Part shown: one piece after another, positions 14,955-24,333 of the stretch
Numbering within the stretch: position 1 is the first letter of the stretch
Layout: each line of letters starts with the position of its first letter
NCBI RefSeq assembly: GCF_017795745.1
Contig: NZ_CP059067.1
Coordinates: 2,418,001-2,482,000, forward strand
Origin: Rhizobacter sp. AJA081-3
GTDB lineage: Bacteria; Pseudomonadota; Gammaproteobacteria; Burkholderiales; Burkholderiaceae_C
Length of the DNA: 64,000 nt
Reading direction: 5' to 3'
Program-made: the position numbers and the translations under genes
The notes under the pieces: model-generated
What the model was told of the DNA's origin: nothing
The model's database searches: none
What the model saw: only the letters and a program-made list of their open reading frames with translations

Positions 14955-16793
14955 ATGGACAAGCGGCAGGGTTGGCACGTCGGCTACTGGATCATCGCGC
15001 TGTCGCTGCTGATGCTCGCGCAGAGCTACTGGCAGGGCGCGTCGGTGATCGAGGTGGTGCCCTACAGCGTGTTCGAGCAGGCGCTCGCCGAGGGCCGCAT
15101 CGCCGAAGTGACGGTGACCGACCGCAGCCTCAGCGGCCGGCTCAAGTCGCCCGAGGCCGGCAAGTCGCTGATGGTGGCCACGCGGGTGGAGCCCGACCTC
15201 GCCGCGCGGCTCGAGAAATACGGCGTGCCCTACACGCGGGTCGTCGAGAGCCCGCTGCTGCGCGACCTGCTGTCGTGGATCGTGCCGGCGCTGGTCTTCT
15301 TCGCGCTGTGGTACTTCGTCATCCGCCGCCTGGCCGACAAGCAAGGCATGGGCGGCTTCATGGCCATCGGCAAGAGCCGCGCGAAGGTCTATGTGGAGAC
15401 CGACACCGGCGTGGACTTCGCTGACGTGGCCGGCGTCGACGAGGCCAAGGACGAACTCAAGGAGGTGGTCGACTTCCTGAAGCACCCGAAGGAGTACGGT
15501 CGCCTGGGCGCACACATCCCCAAGGGCGTGCTGCTGGTCGGCCCGCCGGGCACCGGCAAGACGCTGCTGGCCAAGGCCGTGGCCGGCGAGGCCGGCGTGC
15601 CCTTCTTCTCGATTTCCGGCAGCGAGTTCGTCGAGATGTTCGTCGGCGTCGGCGCAGCGCGCGTGCGCGACCTGTTCGAGCAGGCGCGGCTGCAGGCGCC
15701 GGCGATCATCTTCATCGACGAACTCGACGCGCTCGGCCGCGCGCGCGGCGCCTTCCCTGGCCTCGGCGGGCACGACGAGAAAGAGCAGACGCTGAACCAG
15801 CTGCTCGTCGAGATGGACGGCTTCGACACCTCGTCGGGGCTGATCATCCTGGCCGCCACCAACCGGCCGGAGATCCTCGACACCGCGCTGCTGCGCGCCG
15901 GCCGCTTCGACCGCCAGGTGCTGGTCGACCGGCCCGACAAGAAGGGCCGCGCCGACATCCTGCAAGTGCACGTGCGCAAGGTGAAGCTCGCCCTTGGCGT
16001 GAAGCTCGACGAGGTGGCCGGCATCACCGCCGGCTTCAGCGGCGCCGACCTCGCCAACCTGGTCAACGAGGCGGCCCTCGCGGCCACGCGGCGCCATGCC
16101 GACGAGGTGACGCTCGCAGATTTCACCACGGCGGTGGAGCGCATCGTCGCCGGCCTGGAGCGGCGAAGCCGCGTGCTCAATGCGAGCGAGCGGCGCGCCG
16201 TCGCCTTCCACGAGATGGGCCATGCGCTGGTGGCGCTGTCGCAGCCGGGCAGCGACCCGGTGCACAAGGTGTCGATCATCCCGCGCGGCATCGGCGCGCT
16301 CGGCTACACGATCCAGCGGCCCACCGAAGACCGCTACCTGATGACGCGCGCCGAGCTGGAACGCAAGATCGCCGTGCTGCTGGGCGGCCGCGCGGCCGAG
16401 ATGCTGGTGCTCGGAGAGCTCTCCACCGGCGCCGCCGACGACATCGCCAAGGCCACCGACATCGCCCGCGAGATGGTCACGCGCTACGGCATGGACGCCG
16501 GGCTGGGCCACGTGGCCTACGACGCACCACGCAGCCCCGCGCCGGAGTTCCCCCTGGGCTGGAACGGCAATGCGCGCACGCTGTCAGAAGACACGTTGCG
16601 CCGCGTCGATGCCGCGGTGGCCGCGCTCGTGGCGGCGGGGTTCGAGAGCGCGACCCGCCTGCTGACGATGCACCGTGCCGTGCTCGAGCGCGGCGCGCAG
16701 GCGCTGCTGGAGCGCGAGACACTCGACGAATCCGCACTCAAGGCGTTGACCGCCGGCCTGCGCGAGACCGATCAGCGGCCGACGATGGCGTAG
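14955..16793 (+). CDS. ftsH: FtsH-type ATP-dependent zinc metalloprotease (paralogue)
   Basis: A 612-residue membrane AAA+ protease. Two membrane helices (about 10-27 and 104-122) bracket a short periplasmic domain. Then come the AAA module with Walker A G196-P-P-G-T-G-K-T, Walker B I-I-F-I-D-E-L-D and the pore motif F-V-G-V-G-A, and the peptidase domain with zinc motif H419-E-M-G-H423, where Ala of the usual HEAGH is replaced by Met. It degrades membrane and regulatory proteins. It is not in the usual rrmJ-ftsH-folP context, so it is probably a second FtsH. Its last 22 bases overlap the convergent PF10118 gene. Confidence 0.93.
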   Translation: MDKRQGWHVGYWIIALSLLMLAQSYWQGASVIEVVPYSVFEQALAEGRIAEVTVTDRSLSGRLKSPEAGKSLMVATRVEPDLAARLEKYGVPYTRVVESPLLRDLLSWIVPALVFFALWYFVIRRLADKQGMGGFMAIGKSRAKVYVETDTGVDFADVAGVDEAKDELKEVVDFLKHPKEYGRLGAHIPKGVLLVGPPGTGKTLLAKAVAGEAGVPFFSISGSEFVEMFVGVGAARVRDLFEQARLQAPAIIFIDELDALGRARGAFPGLGGHDEKEQTLNQLLVEMDGFDTSSGLIILAATNRPEILDTALLRAGRFDRQVLVDRPDKKGRADILQVHVRKVKLALGVKLDEVAGITAGFSGADLANLVNEAALAATRRHADEVTLADFTTAVERIVAGLERRSRVLNASERRAVAFHEMGHALVALSQPGSDPVHKVSIIPRGIGALGYTIQRPTEDRYLMTRAELERKIAVLLGGRAAEMLVLGELSTGAADDIAKATDIAREMVTRYGMDAGLGHVAYDAPRSPAPEFPLGWNGNARTLSEDTLRRVDAAVAALVAAGFESATRLLTMHRAVLERGAQALLERETLDESALKALTAGLRETDQRPTMA

Positions 16794-17590
16794 TCCTGCG
16801 TGTGCTCGCTGAGCCAGCGCTGCGACAGCGCGGCGTCCTGCTGGCGCGGGTGGAAGTCGGGCTTGAAGTAGGCCTTCCACGGCCGGTAGATCTCGCGCAG
16901 CAGCCCTTCGGGCGCGAACAGCAGCTGCCAGCCGCTGCGCCAGGTGCGTGCCTTGAACAGCTCGCCGTCGTGCCACAGGTTGCGCAGCGTCTGGCGGAAC
17001 ACGTCGAGCAGGAAATGCGCGGTGACGATGCGCATGAAGCGGCCGCGCCACAGCTCGCTGCCGCCGAGCGTGCAATACAGGTCGAAAGCGGTGCTGCGGT
17101 GCTCGGATTCCTCGGAGGCGTGCCACATCCACAGCGTCTGCAGCCGCGGCTCGGCGCCAGCCAGGCAGTCGGGGTGGCGCAGCGTCCACTCGGCGAAGAT
17201 CGCCGTGATGTGCTCGGTGGCCGCAGTGGCCGCCACCCAGGCGCGAGGGTCCACGCCTTCCAGGCGCTTGAGCCGCCGTGCGGCCCGCTCGGCCCAGCGG
17301 TTCTGGTGGCCCTGCTTCTCGAGATGCGCGTTGAAGAGCGCGTGCAGCCGGCGGTGCGTCGCCTCCTGGCCGATGAAGCCCTGCACCTCGGCGGCCATCG
17401 CTTCGCGCTGCGCCTCGGGCAGCGACTTCATGCCCAGCTTCACCGCGTCGATGAAGAACTGCTCGCCGACCGGGAAACTCATCGACAGCGCGTTGAACCA
17501 GGCCGTGCGGAAGGCGTCGCCGCCGTTCCAGTGGCGCGCGATCGGCGCGTCGAGGTCAATCAGCAGGCGGCGGATGGTCAGGTCGGTCAT
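16772..17590 (-). CDS. Predicted metal-dependent hydrolase (PF10118)
   Basis: A 272-residue helical protein of the 'predicted metal-dependent hydrolase' family PF10118 (COG3687), with a ferritin-like pattern of Glu/His pairs: E-x-x-F at 43, E-x-T-H-R-R-L-H near 75, E-H-I-T near 125, and H-A-S-E-E-S-E-H-R near 156. These would bind a di-metal centre. Biochemical activity is not established. Its 3' end overlaps the ftsH coding end by 22 bases on the opposite strand. It is followed within 13 bases by an unknown small gene upstream on the same strand, so those genes may form one operon. Confidence 0.85.
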   Translation of the reverse strand: MTDLTIRRLLIDLDAPIARHWNGGDAFRTAWFNALSMSFPVGEQFFIDAVKLGMKSLPEAQREAMAAEVQGFIGQEATHRRLHALFNAHLEKQGHQNRWAERAARRLKRLEGVDPRAWVAATAATEHITAIFAEWTLRHPDCLAGAEPRLQTLWMWHASEESEHRSTAFDLYCTLGGSELWRGRFMRIVTAHFLLDVFRQTLRNLWHDGELFKARTWRSGWQLLFAPEGLLREIYRPWKAYFKPDFHPRQQDAALSQRWLSEHTQDYAIVGR

Positions 17591-17603
17591 GGTTCGGGTC
17601 GGG

Positions 17604-18029
17604 TCAACGCGGCAGGCGCTTCTTCAGTTCGTCCTTCAGGCGCGCATGCTCTTCGGGGCGCAGCACCTTGAGCAGGTCGAGATCGGCAAGCAGGCGGTTG
17701 ATGCGCGCGGTGGCGTTGCCGGCCTTGATCTCCGCAATCTCGGCGTTCATGGTGCGGAAGTCGTCGAAACGTTCGTCGGTGCTCTTCGGGTCGCGCGCGT
17801 CGACCAGGATCGCCAGCGCCTCGCTGATGCGGCCGAGCTGGCGGCCGTAGCTGTGCTTGCCGACCACCTCGGCCTCGGTCTGCGGCGCGCTGCTGTTGAA
17901 GGCGTTCACGTTCAGCGTCCAGCCGGGCAGGATGGGTTGCACCAAGGTGTTCGGCGCCAGCTGCATGGCAGCACTCCACTGCTTGAGCCAGCTGGTCGGG
18001 TCCCAGGTGGGGGTGGTGGTCTCGGCCAT
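17604..18029 (-). CDS. Hypothetical protein, 141 residues
   Basis: Not recognised. The protein begins with a short aromatic segment (W9, W14, W18), followed by a proline-containing hydrophobic stretch (27-38). The C-terminal two thirds are predicted helical and charged, ending in K-K-R-L-P-R. No signal peptide or clear membrane helix is visible. Start context is favourable (GAAGGGAATC before the ATG). It sits between two same-strand genes with gaps of 13 bases on each side, which supports it as a real gene in an operon with the PF10118 protein. Confidence 0.65.
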   Translation of the reverse strand: MAETTTPTWDPTSWLKQWSAAMQLAPNTLVQPILPGWTLNVNAFNSSAPQTEAEVVGKHSYGRQLGRISEALAILVDARDPKSTDERFDDFRTMNAEIAEIKAGNATARINRLLADLDLLKVLRPEEHARLKDELKKRLPR

Positions 18030-18043
18030 GGTCGATTCCCTTC

Positions 18044-18286
18044 TCAGATATCGAGGGTGAAGATCTCGGCCTCACGGCGCTCGGTGGCATTGTGGCCGGC
18101 CAAGGCCTGGTCCCACAGTGACGTATCGGCGCCGCCGGCAGCCACGAGGCCCTGGGTCATGACCGCGACCTCCTCCGACGAGGCGTCGAACTCGCCCAGC
18201 GGCCGTCGCTCTGCGTCGAAAAGGCGCGCCGTCATCGCGCCCGAGGCGTCGATGAGAATCAAGTAGCGGGCCGGGGTGCTGTGCAT
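18044..18286 (-). CDS. Hypothetical protein, 80 residues
   Basis: Not recognised. A small acidic protein with a regular beta-like N-terminus (R-Y-L-I-L-I-D-A-S-G) and a C-terminal R-R-E-A-E-I-F-T-L-D-I. The ATG at 18286 is the start that gives a compact family-like N-terminus. The reading frame is open further upstream into the kinase-like gene without other supporting signals. Gaps of 14-16 bases to both neighbours suggest co-transcription. Confidence 0.55.
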   Translation of the reverse strand: MHSTPARYLILIDASGAMTARLFDAERRPLGEFDASSEEVAVMTQGLVAAGGADTSLWDQALAGHNATERREAEIFTLDI

Positions 18287-18302
18287 GGCGGATGCCTCGT
18301 CG

Positions 18303-19312
18303 TCAGGCCGGCAGACTAGCACTGCCCGTGCCGGGACGGATTGACTGAAAGCACTCGGCCTGTGTGCGTTTGCCGCGGTAGCTGGATTCCAGCTCGCTCC
18401 GCGTGCGGCCGCGGTCGGCCCAGAAGAACGCATCGCCCGCGGCCAACGCGTCGAAATGATCCTTCAGCGCGGCCAGGAGCCAGTCGGCGCGGCGCAGCGT
18501 CATCGGCGTGCACGACTGGCCATGCAGATCGTCCTCGAGGTCGAGCACGTGCGAGCGCCAGTTCTCGGCCAGGTACAGCGCCGCGGCGTCGCCGTTCAGG
18601 GCTTCGCGCCAGCGCCACGTGATGTCGTCCAAACGCAGCAGCGTCGCCGGCAGCGCCCTGCGCGCGGCCAGGGCGGCGCGCAGCCGTTCGTAGGCTGGCA
18701 GCGCCACCGACTTCTCGAGACAAAAGCCGCGGCGGCAGGGCCCTCGCTCTGCTCCTTCGCGAGCAGCCACGCGCAGAAGTTGCGCGACTCGAAACGCTCG
18801 ACCGGGTGGAACATCGGCTCGCTCGTGCCATCGCCGGCGCTGTTGAACTGCGCCAGCGGGTCGAAGCGGTACATGTAGCCGAAGTCGAACAGCATCACAC
18901 GACGACCGTCGTCGAGGATGTTGCCGGGGCACAGATCCCACTCGAACAGGCCGGCGAGGTAGAGCTCGACGAGCTGCTCGAACAGCTGCCCGAGCGAACG
19001 TTCGTCCCAGACCGTCGCGATCGTGCCCTCGATCCAGGGTGACAGCAGGATGCCGCGCCGCAGCGAGGCGTACTGCGTGTCGACGATGGCGGCGAAGCGT
19101 TGCGCCCCGCCCTGTTCCGCCTTCAGCCGGGAGAGATCGGCGCGACGCTGGATCTCGTTGAGGAAGGAGGTCTGCCCGTCGACGTTGTGAACGCCGGCCT
19201 GCGCACGGGCCTGCTTCAGCGTCCAGTCGCGACCTGCGGCGTGGATGCGGAAGACGCGCGCCGTGAGCCCGCCCTCGAAGGCTTCGCGCACCCAGGGCTC
19301 GTCGCCGCGCAT
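18303..19312 (-). pseudogene. Lipopolysaccharide-kinase-like gene with a -1 frameshift
   Basis: Two reading frames together make one protein. The first frame (from ATG 19312) carries a kinase-like core: T-L-K-Q-A-R near residue 30 and W-D-L-C-P-G-N-I-L-D-D followed by L-F-D-F-G-Y near 125-147, like the catalytic loop and metal motif of small Kdo/WaaP-type or RIO-like kinases. At a run of four A (18722-18725; TTTT in the gene) coding character moves to the -1 frame, which continues L-E-K-S-V-A-L-P-A-Y to the stop at 18303. One extra T would give a continuous 336-residue protein. Upstream of the ATG the frame stays open with coding-like composition into the purL end, so the true start may be a rarer codon such as CTG near 19420. 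Confidence 0.7.
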
Positions 19313-19421
19313 GGCTCCGAGCTGCTCGACCGGCAGCGGGCAGTCGCTGGGCGAACCGACTTCCAGTTCTGCGCCGGCGGCCAGGAAGGCGAGCTGCTCC
19401 TGCTGGCGCCGCGCTTCCAGA

Positions 19422-22400
19422 TCAGCCCACCCAGCGCCGCGCGTTGCGGAACATGCGCATCCAGGGGCTGTCCGCGCTCTTGTCGCCCGCGGTCCAGCTC
19501 ATCTGCACGTTGCGGAAGACGCGCTCCGGGTGCGGCATCAGCACGGTGAAGCGGCCGTCGGGCGTGGTCACCGAGGTCAGGCCGCCCGGGCTGCCGTTCG
19601 GGTTGGCCGGATAGTCCTCCGTGGCCGCGCCGGTGTGGTCGACGAAGCGCATCGCGCGCTGTACCGCCTTCGGATCGCCGCGCTGGGAGAAATCGGCGAA
19701 GCCTTCGCCGTGCGCCACCGCGATCGGGATGCGGCTGCCTTCCATACCGGGGAAGAAGATCGACGGGCTCGGCAGCACCTCGACCAGCGACAGCCGCGCC
19801 TCGAACTGCTCGCTGCGATTGCGCGTGAACTTCGGCCAGGCCTGCGCGCCGGGGATGATGGGTGCGAGCGCGGCCATCATCTGGCAGCCGTTGCACACGC
19901 CCAGCGCGAAGGTGTCGCTGCGGTTGAAGAAGGCGGCGAACTGCTCGGCCAGCACCGGGTTGAACATCACCGAGCGGGCCCAGCCCTCGCCGGCGCCCAG
20001 CGTGTCGCCGTAGCTGAAGCCACCGCAGGCGACGAAGCCCTGGAACATGTCCAGCCGCGCCCGGCCGGACTGCAGGTCGCTCATGTGCACGTCGAAAGTC
20101 TCGAAGCCGGCCTTCGCCATCGCGTAGCTCATCTCGACATGCGAGTTGACGCCCTGCTCGCGCAGGATGGCGAGCTTCGGCTTCGTCTTGGTGATGAACG
20201 GGGCGGCGACGTCTTCGGCCGGGTCGAACGTCAGGTGCAGGTGCAGGCCGGGGTCGTCGGTACGGCCGGCCTCGGTGTGTTCGGCTTCGGCGCAGGCCGG
20301 GTTGTCGCGCAACGCGGCGATGCGCCCGCTGACTTCGTCCCAGGCCTGGTGCAGCTCGCGCAGCGACGCGCCGAACACCAGCTTGGTGTCTCGCCAGACC
20401 TCGACCACGCCGCGATCGTGGGTCTTGCCGACGAAGTGGCTGTGCTTGCTCAGACCGTGCGCACGCAGCGTCTGCATCACCTCGTTGCGCACGGCGGTGG
20501 GTACTTGCAGCACGACGCCGAGCTCCTCGTTGAACAGCGCCTTGAGCGTCAGCTCGTGGCGGCGCACGCTGACCTGCGTGGCCCAGTTCTTCGAGTCTCC
20601 GTATTCGGCGCGGCTGTCGGCGATGCCGTCGCCTTCGGTGACGAGCAGGTCGACGTTCAGGCTCACGCCGACGTGGCCCGCGAAGGCCATTTCGCACACC
20701 GTGGCCCACAGGCCGCCGTCGCTGCGGTCGTGGTACGCGAGCAGGCGGCCCTCACCGCGCAGCTGGTTCACCGCGGCGACGAGCGCCTTGAGCTGCGCCG
20801 GGTCGTCGAGGTCGGGCACCTCGTTGCCGAACTGGTTCAGCACCTGGGCGAGCATCGAGCCGCCCAGGCGATTGCGTCCCTGACCAAGGTCGACCAGCAC
20901 CAGCGTGGTATCGCCCGGCTGCAATTGCGGCGTGAGCGTCGGCCGCACGTCGGCGATGGACGCGAAGGCGGTGACGATCAGGCTCACCGGCGCGGTGACC
21001 TGCTTCGCCGCGCCCGCGTCGCTCCAGCGGGTGCGCATCGACAGCGAATCCTTGCCCACCGGCACGCTGATGCCCAAGGCCGGGCACAGTTCCATGCCCA
21101 CCGCCTTGACGGTCTCGTACAGCGCCGCGTCTTCGCCGGACTCGCCGCAGGCGGCCATCCAGTTGCAGCTGAGCTTGACGCGCTCCAGTTCGAAAGGAGC
21201 CGCGAGCAGGTTGGTGATGGCCTCGCTCACCGCCATGCGGCCGGAAGCCGGCGCGTCCAGCGCGGCCAGTGGCGTGCGCTCGCCCATGCTCATTGCCTCG
21301 CCCGCGAAACCGGCGTAGTCGGCCAGCGTGACCGCGCAGTCGGCGACCGGTACCTGCCAGGGGCCGATCATCTGGTCGCGGTGGTTCAGGCCGCCGACAG
21401 TGCGGTCGCCGATGGTGATGAGGAAGCGCTTGCTGGCCACCGTCGGGTGGCGCAGCACATCGAAGGCCACCTGGTCGAGCGCCACGTCGTCGAGCTGCAG
21501 CGCAGGCAGCGTGCGCGGGACGCGCTTCACATCGCGGTGCATGCGAGGCGGCTTGCCGAGCAGCACTTCCATGGGCATGTCGATCGGCTTGTCGTCATTG
21601 CCCGGCTCCTCGAGCACCAGCTGCTTGGCGTCGGTGGCCGTGCCGACGATCGCGAACGGGCAGCGCTCGCGATCGCACATCGCCTGGAACAGCGGCAGCG
21701 CGTCGGCGCGCACCGCCATCACGTAGCGCTCCTGGCTCTCGTTGCACCAGATCTCCTTGGGTGCCAGGCCGGTCTCTTCCAGTGGCACCTTGGACAGGTC
21801 GAAGCGCGCGCCCTTGCCCGCGCCATCGACCAGCTCGGGGAAGGCATTGCTGATGCCGCCCGCGCCGACGTCGTGGATGGCCAGGATCGGGTTGCTCTCA
21901 CCCAGCGCCCAGCAGTGATTGATGACCTCCTGCGCGCGGCGCTGGATCTCCGGGTTGCCACGCTGCACCGAGTCGAAGTCGAGTGCGGCGGCATTGGCAC
22001 CGGCGGCCATCGAACTCGCCGCGCCGCCGCCCATGCCGATGCGCATGCCCGGGCCGCCGAGCTGCACGAGCAGCGTGCCGGCAGGGAAGGCGATCTTGCT
22101 CGTCTGCGTGGACGAGATCGTGCCCAGGCCGCCGGCGATCATGATCGGCTTGTGGTAGCCGCGGCGCATCGCCTCGACACCCGCGCCCACCGTCTGCTCG
22201 TAGACGCGGAAGTAGCCCAGCAGGTTGGGCCGGCCGAACTCGTTGTTGAAGGCTGCGCCGCCCAGCGGCCCGTCGATCATGATCTGCAGCGCGCTGGCGA
22301 TGTGCGCGGGCTTGCCGTAGGGCTGCCGCTCCCAGGGCTCGCTGGTGCCGGGCAGATGCAGGTTGGACACCGTGAAGCCGGTCAGGCCGGCCTTGGGTTT

Positions 22401-23420
22401 CGAACCCCGGCCGGTCGCACCTTCGTCGCGGATCTCGCCACCGGCACCGGTGGAGGCACCGGGGAAGGGCGAGATGGCGGTCGGATGGTTGTGCGTCTCC
22501 ACCTTCATCAGCACATGCGCCGTCTCGCGCCGCGCTGCGTACACCGGCGCGTTGGTGTAGCCCTGCGGCATCCAGCGCTCGATCTCGTGGCCCTGCATCA
22601 CGCTGGCGTTGTCGCTGTAGGCGATCACCGTGTACTGCGGCGCCAGCTGGTGCGTGTGGCGGATCATGCCGAACATCGACTTGTCCTGCGCCACGCCGTC
22701 GATGGTGAACTGCGCGTTGAAGATCTTGTGCCGGCAGTGCTCGCTGTTGGCCTGCGCGAACATCATCAGCTCGACGTCGGTCGGGTTGCGCTTCAGGCCG
22801 GTGAAGGCCGCGACCAGGTAGTCGATCTCGTCGCCGGACAGCGCCAGGCCGAAGTCCTTGTTGGCCGCCTCCAGCGCGCTCTTGCCGCGACCGAGCACGT
22901 CGACATGTTCCATCGGCTTGCCGGGCTGTTCGTCGAACAGGTGGGCGGTGTCGGCGCGGGCGAGCAGCACGCTCTCGGTCATGCGGTCGTGCAGCAGCGC
23001 GGCGCAGGCCTGCAGTTCGTCGGCCGTCAGCGCCTTGGCGCCACCGAGCAGGCCGCCCTTGAGGGTGAGTCGGAACTCGGTGACACGCTCGACGCGGCGC
23101 ACGGCCATGCCGCAGTTGTGCGCGATGTCGGTGGCCTTGGAGGCCCAGGGGGACACCGTGCCCAGGCGCGGCGCCACGACGAGCAGCGCGCCGTCGGCCG
23201 CTCCGGCGTACGGGTCGCCGTAGCGCAGCAGCGCCTCGAGCTTGTCGCGCTCGCCGCCGGCCAGCGCGTGGTCGCTCCACACCCAGTGCACGTGGCGGGC
23301 ATGCACGGCGCTGATGCGCGGTTGCACGGCCTGCAGGCGCGGCAGCAGCGCCTGTGCGCGGAAGGCGGACAGCGCATTGCCGCCCTCGAAGTGGGTCAGG
23401 TGCTTGGGGCTGGTGCTCAC
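19422..23420 (-). CDS. purL: Phosphoribosylformylglycinamidine synthase
   Basis: A 1332-residue enzyme of purine synthesis that converts FGAR plus glutamine and ATP to FGAM in the cytoplasm. It is the long single-chain form of Gram-negative bacteria: an N-terminal PurS-like domain, a linker, two AIRS-type synthetase domains ([11 protein letters not shown] and the A-N-S-E-H-C-R-H-K glutamine-channel region near residue 210) and a C-terminal class I glutaminase with the C-N-G-C-Q-M-M nucleophile motif and H-P-E-R-V-F. The start is GTG at 23420, which gives the expected N-terminus; longer upstream reading is not conserved. It is divergent from map with a 93-base gap. Confidence 0.97.
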   Translation of the reverse strand: MSTSPKHLTHFEGGNALSAFRAQALLPRLQAVQPRISAVHARHVHWVWSDHALAGGERDKLEALLRYGDPYAGAADGALLVVAPRLGTVSPWASKATDIAHNCGMAVRRVERVTEFRLTLKGGLLGGAKALTADELQACAALLHDRMTESVLLARADTAHLFDEQPGKPMEHVDVLGRGKSALEAANKDFGLALSGDEIDYLVAAFTGLKRNPTDVELMMFAQANSEHCRHKIFNAQFTIDGVAQDKSMFGMIRHTHQLAPQYTVIAYSDNASVMQGHEIERWMPQGYTNAPVYAARRETAHVLMKVETHNHPTAISPFPGASTGAGGEIRDEGATGRGSKPKAGLTGFTVSNLHLPGTSEPWERQPYGKPAHIASALQIMIDGPLGGAAFNNEFGRPNLLGYFRVYEQTVGAGVEAMRRGYHKPIMIAGGLGTISSTQTSKIAFPAGTLLVQLGGPGMRIGMGGGAASSMAAGANAAALDFDSVQRGNPEIQRRAQEVINHCWALGESNPILAIHDVGAGGISNAFPELVDGAGKGARFDLSKVPLEETGLAPKEIWCNESQERYVMAVRADALPLFQAMCDRERCPFAIVGTATDAKQLVLEEPGNDDKPIDMPMEVLLGKPPRMHRDVKRVPRTLPALQLDDVALDQVAFDVLRHPTVASKRFLITIGDRTVGGLNHRDQMIGPWQVPVADCAVTLADYAGFAGEAMSMGERTPLAALDAPASGRMAVSEAITNLLAAPFELERVKLSCNWMAACGESGEDAALYETVKAVGMELCPALGISVPVGKDSLSMRTRWSDAGAAKQVTAPVSLIVTAFASIADVRPTLTPQLQPGDTTLVLVDLGQGRNRLGGSMLAQVLNQFGNEVPDLDDPAQLKALVAAVNQLRGEGRLLAYHDRSDGGLWATVCEMAFAGHVGVSLNVDLLVTEGDGIADSRAEYGDSKNWATQVSVRRHELTLKALFNEELGVVLQVPTAVRNEVMQTLRAHGLSKHSHFVGKTHDRGVVEVWRDTKLVFGASLRELHQAWDEVSGRIAALRDNPACAEAEHTEAGRTDDPGLHLHLTFDPAEDVAAPFITKTKPKLAILREQGVNSHVEMSYAMAKAGFETFDVHMSDLQSGRARLDMFQGFVACGGFSYGDTLGAGEGWARSVMFNPVLAEQFAAFFNRSDTFALGVCNGCQMMAALAPIIPGAQAWPKFTRNRSEQFEARLSLVEVLPSPSIFFPGMEGSRIPIAVAHGEGFADFSQRGDPKAVQRAMRFVDHTGAATEDYPANPNGSPGGLTSVTTPDGRFTVLMPHPERVFRNVQMSWTAGDKSADSPWMRMFRNARRWVG

Positions 23421-23499
23421 GCGTCGGTCTCGGGAGGGGAAGGCCGGCCTCGGGGCAGGGGCGCCCCGGTGGAAACCCGAGATTTTACGTGGCCGATGA

Positions 23500-23505
23500 G
23501 ATAAT
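23500..23505 (+). promoter_or_regulatory. Candidate -10 box for map, leaderless start
   Basis: GATAAT ends eight bases before the map ATG (23514), and the bases between (CCCGCCCC) hold no Shine-Dalgarno sequence. Transcription would start at or one to three bases before the ATG. No good -35 box is seen. Confidence 0.45.
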
Positions 23506-23513
23506 CCCGCCCC

Positions 23514-24317
23514 ATGACGATCACGATCAAGACCGCAGCCGATGTCGAGGGCATGCGGGTCGCGGGGCGCCTCGCCTCCGAAGTGCTGGACATGCTCACG
23601 CCGCACGTGAAGCCCGGCGTCTCCACCGAAGCGCTGGACAAGCTCGCCCACGACCACATCGTTGCAGGTGCAGGTGCCGTGCCGGCGCCGCTGAACTACG
23701 CTCCGCCGGGCTACACGCCCTACCCCAAGTCGATCTGCACCTCGATCAACCACCAGGTCTGCCACGGCATCCCGAACGATCGGCCGCTGAAGAACGGCGA
23801 CATCGTCAACATCGACGTCACCGTCATCAAGGACGGCTGGCACGGCGACACCAGCCGCATGTTCGTGGTCGGCGAAGGCTCGATCGCCGCCAGGCGCCTG
23901 TGCCAGATGACCTATGACGCCATGTGGAAGGGCATCGCCAAGGTGCGCCCCGGTGCGCGCCTGGGCGACATCGGCCACACCATCCAGACCTTCGCCGAGG
24001 CCAACGGCTTCTCCATCGTGCGCGAGTTCTGCGGCCACGGCATCGGCCGCAAGTTCCACGAGGAGCCGCAGGTGCTGCACTACGGCCGCCCCGGCACGCT
24101 GGAAGAGCTGGTGCCCGGCATGATCTTCACGATCGAGCCGATGATCAACGCCGGCAAGCGCGACATCCGCGAGATGGGCGACGGCTGGACCATCGTCACG
24201 AAAGACCGCTCGCTGTCGGCACAGTGGGAGCACACCGTGCTCGTCACCGACACCGGCTTCGAGGTGCTGACGCTGTCGGCCGGCAGCCCGCCGACGCCGG
24301 ATTTCGTCACCGCCTGA
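23514..24317 (+). CDS. map: Methionine aminopeptidase, type I
   Basis: A 267-residue metalloenzyme removing the N-terminal methionine from new proteins at the ribosome. The five di-metal ligands are in place: Asp101 (N-I-D-V), Asp112, His175 (C-G-H-G-I-G), Glu208 (T-I-E-P) and Glu239 (W-E-H-T), as is His84 of the active site (C-H-G-I-P). The short form, without extra N-terminal zinc fingers, is the bacterial type. It is followed by glnD, the order seen in Burkholderiales. Translation probably begins on a leaderless mRNA. Confidence 0.97.
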   Translation: MTITIKTAADVEGMRVAGRLASEVLDMLTPHVKPGVSTEALDKLAHDHIVAGAGAVPAPLNYAPPGYTPYPKSICTSINHQVCHGIPNDRPLKNGDIVNIDVTVIKDGWHGDTSRMFVVGEGSIAARRLCQMTYDAMWKGIAKVRPGARLGDIGHTIQTFAEANGFSIVREFCGHGIGRKFHEEPQVLHYGRPGTLEELVPGMIFTIEPMINAGKRDIREMGDGWTIVTKDRSLSAQWEHTVLVTDTGFEVLTLSAGSPPTPDFVTA

Positions 24318-24333
24318 GCGGCGAGCTGCGTTC

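Noticed and set aside
18596-18941. Two separate genes encoded in overlapping frames at the kinase-like locus.
   Set aside because: Each frame loses coding character exactly where the other gains it (near 18722), as expected for one gene with a frameshift.
19245-23504. A continuous open frame of 1419 codons antisense to purL.
   Set aside because: Its product is an Ala/Arg/Gly/His-rich composition typical of the reverse frame of GC-rich genes, has no family motif, and purL on the other strand is unmistakable. Similar long antisense frames lie over glnD (24307-26841), argD-argF (46931-50227) and the transglutaminase block.
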